A DNA stretch of 64,000 nucleotides from Conus ventricosus (taxonomy: Eukaryota; Mollusca; Gastropoda; Neogastropoda; Conidae): positions 34,344,306 through 34,408,305 of the forward strand of contig CM031601.1 of NCBI GenBank assembly GCA_018398815.1. Direction: 5' to 3'. The position numbers and the translations under genes were made by a program. Every line of letters begins with the position of its first letter. The stretch's first letter is position 1. Shown here in pieces: positions 1-64,000 of this stretch. The notes beneath the pieces are model-generated. The model was not told the origin of the DNA. It ran no database searches and saw only the letters and a program-made list of their open reading frames with translations.

Positions 1-32
1 ACCACATGTGAACAGAACCTTATGTGTGCAAG

Positions 33-290
33 CGCGAGCACATGCGCGCGCACACACATGCATGTACACATGCACACACACATGCATGCATACATACACA
101 CACACATACACACACACACATATAAGCACGAGTGCGCACACTCACACACACACACGCACACACACTCACACACACACACACACTCTTACTCTCTCACTCA
201 CTGTGTCTTACATACGCGCATGCATATACTCTCACGCACACACAAGCCTCCATGTGCTCATGTTCATATACACACACACACACACTCAAC
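33..290. repeat. CA-rich microsatellite
   Basis: Long interrupted (CA)n tract with GCGC and TGCATG interruptions. The open frames across it are only His-Thr repeats and are not genes. Confidence 0.95.
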
Positions 291-382
291 ACACATGGGC
301 AGGAATAGGAGACGTGAGTACATAATTACATTGTATCTATTCATGTTATTAGTCTGTGCCCGAACACGGAAGATAAGATAAT

Positions 383-424
383 AATGTGCTTATAGCCAGC
401 CGACGCAGAGGCACATCAGGGCTG
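383..424 (-). repeat. LINE 3'-end motif copy (minus)
   Basis: Reverse copy of a motif of about 45 bp (core GGCTGGGCTATAAGCAACAT) found nine times in this window and at the 3' end of two RNase H LINE fragments. This copy is diverged. The AGATA-type simple sequence beside it fits the usual tail. Confidence 0.7.
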
Positions 425-429
425 TGCCC

Positions 430-2641
430 GAACACGGAACCAGTCAATTAGAAGAAGAACTGTGAGCATGCCCGGTCTATTAAGGAGAGACTGTTTGAAG
501 ACTGTCCTGATCACAGTGTAAGGGAATCACTGCATTCATTTGACATTGATATTTATAATGCCAGTGGAAAACATGATTTAATGGCAGAGAATAAAATCTG
601 TGTATTGGATTTTGTGTTGTTATTGCTTGAAGACAGCTAACCTTTTTGTTTTTAGTTTCTTTAGGACATGGATTTAATAACAGAAGTTACTGATGTAGAA
701 ATTCATTAATGTGTTAGATGTTGAATGTTTGACTGATTGCTTTAAAAAATGAACTAAATATGTTCAGTCAAACTGACAGCTCTTCCCTACAATTTTTCAT
801 CAAGTCATATAGCGCAGTCAGTGCCTGTTGTTATGAAGATGTATCTGCTTTCAGAGGCTTGCAATAATGAAGTTATTTCCCGCCATTGTGTATGTTCCTT
901 TTCTCTCATTCACAGTGTTGACTGCAGTATTGTGAAAATGACTTCCTGTCCAAGAGAACTGAAGTTGTCGACAGTGGGGTGTATACTCTATTTTTGACTG
1001 CTGTAGGCTGGTGCAAGTCAAGTGAAGCAAGATATCTTTATGGTCGAACACCAGGATAAGGAGAATAGTCACCAGCTGGGCCCAACAGCAATGAATTTAA
1101 AGTCCATTCTATCAAACAATCAAGCCAGTAAAGTTAGAATAAGTGGCAAATCTATGTTACAAGCTATTACTTGGAAACAAAACAAAAAAACAGAGAAAGA
1201 AAAAACTTTTTGATTTATTATTTCATTTCTGTATAACTTGTCAGCAATTGTGCATATTGTTCTTTTGTTTCAGGGTGCTTTTTTTCTTCAAATAAATGTA
1301 CTAGAGAAATAAACAAGCCAACAAACAAAAACAAAATGGACCAAAAGCAAAACAAACACCCCTCCCACCCACCTCCTTCCTTTTTTTCCACCCAAAGTAT
1401 CCTTACACTTTGCCTCGTAGAACTAATAGATGTTTGTTTTGTTTTTCTTTCGTCATAGCCATTTTATATATTCCTCCTTCAAATATCATTTTCTCATTGA
1501 CATCATTCAGAATTTCCCTGCCAGTGATTTTCAGCCACTATTGCTCACAAATGTTTTTACTGAGAATTTATTTTTTTGCCTTAAAAATATCATTTTATTT
1601 CCAAACTTAAACAAATGCACATCAGTAACTTGGATTCACAAAATCTTGTCATGTAAACATAGATGAAAGAAAGTGCTTTTTTCACTGTATTTGTGAAACT
1701 GCTTGTGTTAAAACTGCAGGTGAACTCTGTTGAGAACCTTTGTATTGCACTCTTTATTTAAAAACAGGAGGCAGATCAACTCTGTACAAAAACTTGATTG
1801 AAAATGATGTATTCTGCCAACAAAAGCTTTTGGACAAGAATGGCACTCCCCCCCCCCCCCCCCCCCCAGTCCTTGTTGATAAATATAGTGTGAATATAGG
1901 TTTTGTTGCATACAGGGGCTATATTAGTGGTGTGAAAAAGCATTGCAGTGAAAATGGACTAGAAATAAAAACTGGCAGGAAAGAAAGACAAGTAAATTAT
2001 CAACTGAGATTTATTCAGTTTCAAGAGGAGCCACACTTCATTACAGTTTGTTAAACCAAGACAGGACAGAACCACCAATTTAAAATGACTGGAATGTAAC
2101 ACTACAGAAGGACGTTATGAGGGTTAAAACTTTTCACAAAGTCAGACAGATAAAAGACATAAAGATATCATGACAAGAGATATTATGCATAAAAGGCAGT
2201 TAAATTTTCATGTGGGAAATGCAGGTGGTGATTTTGAAAAGCGAGAATTTTGGAGTATGACAAGAATGTTAGACCATATGTGAACAGTGCTGGACTCCAT
2301 AACCTTTTATTTGTTGGTGGTTGGATGCTGAGGCATGTGATTGGATGAGAGAAGCTCGCTGTTTGTAGGACGGGTGTGTTCCCGATCTGTATGGCAGACC
2401 AGGAGTTGCCAGACAAGAGGATAGGTGTGCTAGAGATTTTGTTTTGTTGTGATATTGTTTTTGTTGTTGTCATACCCTGGCTAAAAGACTCCATGGATCA
2501 TCTGAACAGCTGAAGTACTTGAACTCTATGGTACAAATGCATCAGCTAGGGATGAGAACATTACATGTGTGACCGTTTTTGATTATCCTTCCACATGGGC
2601 AGTGGCTGCCAACTTCAAGGGATTTTGGAGACGGATGATGA
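430..2641. other. Non-coding, AT-rich upstream DNA
   Basis: No gene or recognisable element seen. It holds A-rich and T-rich runs near 1200-1400 and an uninterrupted poly-C run at about 1848-1867. The missing first WDR19 exon could lie here, but no ATG followed at once by a consensus donor was found. Confidence 0.6.
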
Positions 2642-2788
2642 CATGCTAGGAGCTTGTCACAACTGAACACAATCCCTGCATAACTATGCAGAACATAACA
2701 ACATTTTGATGTAGGCGACATTAAAATGTTGTTATGCCCTGCATAGTTATGCAAGGATTGTCTTAAGTCGTGACAAGCTCCAAGCATG
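2642..2788. repeat. Near-perfect hairpin, 71-bp arms
   Basis: Arms 2642-2712 and 2718-2788 are reverse complements with about 8 mismatches in 71 bp, around a 5-bp loop. Both arms begin CATGC and contain GGAGCTTGTCAC and GCATAACTATGCAG. It looks like a miniature foldback element. A structured RNA is possible, but the arms are longer than a typical animal pre-miRNA stem. Confidence 0.85.
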
Positions 2789-3480
2789 TCAGTTGGTCTG
2801 ACATAGCCTTAAGCCAAGGCGGTGTTGTGATATTGATTCCCTATGGGTAAGCTGCCAGTTGGGGAAAAATAAATACATGAAGAGAAAAGCAAAATTATTC
2901 ATGTGTAAATGTAAATTATTGATGTGATTAATGAGAAAAAAAAAAGCAAATTGAATGAGGAGCATTTTGCGAAAACGCGTTATTGGTTTAGAAAATAGAA
3001 ATGATATAAATCGTTTTTGTGTTTGTTTCGAGATTATTAAAAAAAATTTTTGGTAAAGATTTCGCTTTGTGTCCCCAACTGTAGGTAGAAATATGCTGGA
3101 AACAGAATGCTACCAGTTTGTGAATATGATGTGCTATCATGTTTTGTTATATCATGTCTTAAGAAAATAATTGATAAAAACTACATGTTCCAAAGCTAAC
3201 GGTAGGACTTGGGGTTTCTCTCCAGAAAACTTCAGGGTCCAACCAGCGGACCGTACCTACCTTCTGCATGCTTGATTTCCACTGGTGATCTTTTACACAA
3301 GAAAATAAATTTCTATGTTACTATTTATTGTTCCAACAGAAAGAACGAGAAAGGCAATGCTTTATGTGCTGTATATTGAAAAAGAAAAAGGAAATTAATG
3401 GTCAATAATTAATAGTGTTTTACAAAAAATTGGAACGAAAGTTATTCAGAAGACTTGCATGTTGTTTTGCTTAGTGTTGA
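2789..3480. other. Non-coding, AT-rich
   Basis: No gene, tandem array or recognised element seen. Confidence 0.6.
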
Positions 3481-5160
3481 TTGTCATTGTGAAACTCTTT
3501 GGTGAGCACAATAAAGTGGATTCTTCTTTTCTCAGTGTCACGGTAAAAAATAAACACAACCAGAGTCGTGGTCCGTCGCCAGCTAGGTTGGTTGGACATA
3601 AGCTCTAACGCAAATACTCTGGGCGCCGGCAGACAGCCCCATACGGCGGGTCCAGCCAATTAAGCATAGAGGAGAGGTTCCACAGAGACGGTCTGTCCAA
3701 CCAGACGGACTAAGTAGCTGACCGACGCCTCGATGTCTGGTCAAACCAGTCTCGACGCCCGGATCAGACTCATCCAGCCAACTTGAGCACGGCGAGAGGC
3801 TAATCCTAATCTTCCTCGTAGACAGTCGGAGTGGCTGGACCGACAGGTCTCGATAGGTCCGGTCAGACGTCTCGGCGCCTACCCAGACTCATACAGCCAA
3901 TTTACGACCAATGCCCACCATTAGGTCGACGACGCCGGAAAGGGAGAGGGAGAAGGCAGTGTGTGGTGGGGGGAAATCAAGCTAATCAATTAAATGACCA
4001 ATTGACCACCACAGAGAGTAAGGCATGTAGGCGTGACTGTCATGATTTGAATATCCAATGGAATTAGAGGGAGATAACTTCGGGTACGAGGCGGTAAAAA
4101 TACTGACCAATGGTACTCGCCCTTGGACAGATGAGTTTCAAGATAAGATAGGGATGCGGGAGTGGAGAAGGAGAACGAGGGGGAGAACGAACAGAGAGAC
4201 AGAGAGAGGAAGAGGTTCTAGGTCTGCTGGAGAGAGAAGCAGAGAGATGAAGGGAGGAGAGAAGAGAACCAAGTTGAGAGATTAGCAGGAGATAGTCTGC
4301 AGAGGAAGGACTAAAGAGAGATGTGGGGAGAGAGAGTTGCTAACTAATGAAGAGAAAAAGAAAGAAAAGAAAAGGAAAAGAAAAGCAACCATGTCCATTT
4401 GATAGAGCAGACTTAGAAGAGAGAGAGAGAGAGTGAAATGCGTTAATGCAGGAAGGAAGAAAGGAGAACAGATCGATGTTGATAGTCACTGTTCCATCTT
4501 AACCGGGGTTCGACCTCATACTTGGCCAGCGCCACTTTCATCGGCAGCCCAACCTGACCAACGCCAGCGGTCTAACCTGACCAGTGCCAGCAGTCCAGCT
4601 TGACCGGTGCCAGCAGTCTAACCAAGACCAGTGCCAGCAGTTGTGTCGTGCTTGTGAAAGTGACAGTGAAAAGAAAAAAAAAGGAAAAGAAAAGACAGTG
4701 ATTCGTGAATAGTTAAGATCACCTGGCCAGGTAAAGTAGAAATCTATTTATACCCGGGTTAGTTAATGATGTTTTAGATAAATGATTTTGTGAAGTTCAG
4801 GAAAGAGAGAATGTTTTATTTTGTTTGATTCCATATGCATTGATGTTTCGTTCTATGATCATGTGTAGTAAAGTTATAGACTTTACTAGTGGTTTGATGT
4901 GACGAATGCATGATATATGAATGAGATTGTAAGCAAGCTGTGAGTGTGTTTGGGCTGTGCGCTAGTCCTTCCTCCATCGACATCACCCGAGGTTGACACT
5001 CAGTCTCTCCTTTGAATGAATGGAGTAGACGCGTGCGTATGGAGTGAACATGCTGTGTTTGTGATTGAGTGTATGCAAAATGCGGTGTGTGACAAAAGCT
5101 AAGATGGTTTTAAAGAAGAATAATTAACGGAATATTGGCAAAAAGAGTCAGAAAAATGCT
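3481..5160 (+). other. GC-rich, purine-rich block, possibly LTR-like
   Basis: An AATAAA-type signal near 3510 precedes a CpG-rich stretch (3560-3960) with imperfect internal repeats around CAGACTCAT/CCAGCCAA. Next come a purine-rich tract (4140-4440), a degenerate tandem of CCAGTGCCAGCAGT-type units (about 4535-4640) and CCTGGCCAGGTAA at about 4730. The last block, followed by CCCGGGTTA, resembles the reverse complement of 47035-47085, which lies in a region with LTR features. This may be the LTR and leader of a long-terminal-repeat element, but no ends or target duplication were found. The CpG-rich part could instead be the WDR19 promoter. Confidence 0.35.
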
Positions 5161-5177
5161 TCTTTTATGGAAAGAAA

Positions 5178-5196
5178 CAACACACACACACACACA

Positions 5197-5236
<40 letters not shown>
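5178..5236. repeat. (CA)n microsatellite
   Basis: Pure CA repeat with one break. It directly precedes an L1-like LINE fragment. Confidence 0.95.
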
Positions 5237-5239
<3 letters not shown>

Positions 5240-5810
5240 TTTGGCATTGCCCTTGTGTGCGAAGCTTTTGGCAAGAATTTCAAAATGTAGTAAACAGAAA
5301 ATGTGAAATGATGGATCTTTTGCTTGATGAAAATGTCTTGTTTGGTTGTGATTGTAACTTTAGATCTGATAGAACATTTGACTCAACCATACTACTTGCC
5401 AAATTTCATAATTATTTACAAATACAAATATGAAAAGAAACTGTAATCAGTTCAAAATTTATTGTGTTTTTTATAGCCAGATTGGAAATAGAAAAGTACG
5501 CTGGTTCTCTTAACATGTCCCATGGAAGTTTTGTTTAACAATGGCTCCCATACTTCCCTTTACTGGAGTAAAACTGCAGTTATGGCACAAACACTATGAC
5601 GATGGACAACTGTTTCATTTTTTCTTACTTTTTCTTCTCACCCTTCAGCCCTGATGTGGCCCTTTGCGGTCGGCTGGGCTATAAGCAACATTATCTTATC
5701 TTATCTTCTCACCCCTTGTGCCCAAATCATGGATTTGTTTGGTTTCTTTTTGTAATATTTCTCTTTTATTTTAAAAATTCTTTTATGTCTTTTGTAATCA
5801 TATTGTAAAT
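5237..5810 (+). mobile_element. L1-like LINE, 3' fragment
   Basis: Translates, with a few stops, to the extreme C-terminus of an L1/Tx1-like reverse transcriptase. It starts in the zinc-finger tail (about 5237-5275, CPCVRSFWQEF) and continues through LFGCDCNF, LLAKFH and NMSHGSFV to about 5577. An AT-rich 3' tail ends near an AATAAA at about 5806. It is truncated on the 5' side, where it abuts a CA repeat. A fragment of the same kind lies at 13190-13790. It holds no catalytic domain and is inert. Confidence 0.65.
5645..5705 (+). repeat. LINE 3'-end motif copy with TATCT tail
   Basis: Full copy of the 45-bp motif, ending ATAAGCAACAT and followed by (TATCT)n. It lies inside the 3' part of the LINE fragment listed above. 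Confidence 0.85.
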
Positions 5811-5929
5811 AAATGTTTGCGATCTGATTACAAATAACAATAAGTGTGATAACTTGTTAACAAAACTGTATTTTTCTGTCATCTTAAGTGATTAACAAAA
5901 CGTGGTCACATATTTTGTTGTTTTCAGTC

Positions 5930-5966
5930 CCCTTTGCGGTCGGCTGGGCTATAAGCAACATTATCT
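5930..5966 (+). repeat. LINE 3'-end motif copy, partial
   Basis: Contains the core GGCTGGGCTATAAGCAACAT followed by TATCTTTG. The 5' half of the motif is missing. Confidence 0.8.
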
Positions 5967-6007
5967 TTGTTTTCAGTCCGTGATTGTATCAACCCTTTGC
6001 TCTATTG

Positions 6008-6033
6008 TTTTTCTCTGTCTCTGTCTCTGCTCT

Positions 6034-6108
<75 letters not shown>
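6008..6108. repeat. (TC)n microsatellite just 5' of WDR19 exon 2
   Basis: CT-rich tract about 75 bp upstream of the exon 2 splice acceptor. It may add polypyrimidine context to that acceptor. Confidence 0.9.
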
Positions 6109-6109
<1 letters not shown>

Positions 6110-6184
6110 TTCCCTAGAGCTTCACTCACACACTCTCTCATTCACTCAATTGGATTTTTCAAGTTATGAAGTGTTATGTTTCAG

Positions 6185-63492
<57,308 letters not shown>

Positions 63493-63770
63493 GTAACTGG
63501 TTTAATAATTTTCTGTGATTGTAACAGACCTGTTTACCCCTACAGATTCACCGTAGTTTCTACGAAAATAGGTCCTCAGCTACGGTGCTACGATCACACA
63601 GGCTCAAACTACGGAGAAAAAACAAACAACAAAATCAGCCACTAAAGCTGTCAGCAACGATCATAAAGGAAAGTAAGTGAAGGGAGATAATTCTGATATT
63701 TTCCGATTTGCTTGCGCATGCGCGCTAGTTTCTTCGTCTGCTCCAGTCTGCTCAGTCGATTCGCGTGAAA
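63493..63770. other. WDR19 intron 12, start; leader of the next open frame
   Basis: Contains a CTACGG-rich segment at 63552-63617 in which CTACG/CGTAG words appear in both orientations. This could be a transposon end. No clear terminal repeat can be defined without the right side. Confidence 0.4.
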
Positions 63771-64000
63771 ATGTCAACAAAAAGGGAAAAAGAAAAGGCC
63801 AGTGAATCAACTGACCCTTGCACCTCTCCACCAAAGAAAAAAGCCTGGCCGCCTCCTGCACAGCGTTTTCGAAAGGAGTATACACAGGAGTGGTCTTGTT
63901 TACAGGCATCGAAAAAGGGAGAAGCGTATGTGCGGTGCACTGTTTGTGACACGGACTTCAGCTGTGTGCATGGTGGAAAGAATGACTGTTTCAGACATGT
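63771..64000 (+). CDS. Zinc-finger, hAT-related transposon-type protein (5' part, runs off the window)
   Basis: ATG at 63771 opens a frame of 76 codons without a stop up to the window edge. The protein starts with a basic/proline-rich stretch (KREKEKASESTDPC, PPKKKAWPPPAQRF). A BED/TTF-like finger follows: YVRCTVCDTDFSCVHGGKND and CFRH, with cysteines spaced C-x2-C and later histidines. Proteins of this shape are common in invertebrate genomes as hAT-like transposases or their host derivatives. It would bind DNA in the nucleus. It lies in WDR19 intron 12, same strand. The frame is intact, unlike most elements here, but the catalytic region is not visible. Confidence 0.6.
   Translation, partial: MSTKREKEKASESTDPCTSPPKKKAWPPPAQRFRKEYTQEWSCLQASKKGEAYVRCTVCDTDFSCVHGGKNDCFRH

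Overview
This window is animal nuclear DNA, most likely from a mollusc and probably a gastropod. I infer that from the mix of mobile elements and SINEs, the abundant CA/TC microsatellites, the short exons and the very long introns; no single sequence proves the taxon. The only host gene I can support is WDR19 (IFT144), a subunit of the intraflagellar transport A complex of cilia. It runs left to right on the plus strand. Eleven consecutive coding exons, from 6185 to 63492, all have AG/GT borders and matching phases. They join to 449 uninterrupted codons covering the N-terminal WD40 propeller. The first codons lie upstream of 6185 and were not found. The remaining two thirds of the protein lie beyond the right edge.

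The rest is intron and upstream DNA filled with mobile elements, mostly broken. Introns 2 to 4 (6277-21632) hold a decayed Ty3/gypsy element, a complete tRNA-derived SINE, an L1-like LINE tail, a foldback element with arms of about 190 bp and a degenerate 35-bp array. Intron 5 (21732-41208) is the richest. A dispersed repeat is split by a Tc1-type transposon, and that transposon is split by an antisense RTE-like LINE with a 12-bp target duplication. Further right are a piggyBac-like deletion derivative, three LINE tails, a SINE, and an antisense LINE with a restriction-like endonuclease inserted cleanly, with a 5-bp duplication, into a tandem dispersed repeat.

Intron 9 (43339-49337) has a DIRS-like fragment, a piece of an RNase H LINE and an LTR-like block. 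Intron 10 (49579-60346) has minisatellites of 28, 26, 23 and 53 bp, a second gypsy remnant and another antisense LINE tail. Intron 11 (60462-63385) is mostly an RNase H LINE whose last codons were amplified into a 56-bp array. That is followed by a degenerate array that looks derived from the splice acceptor of exon 12. After exon 12, at 63771, an intact open frame with a transposon-type zinc finger runs off the window.

I found no operon, CRISPR array, bacterial gene or new multi-gene system. The most interesting material is structural: nested insertions with exact boundaries, a LINE 3' end repeated nine times beside simple repeats, and arrays built from identifiable parent sequences.
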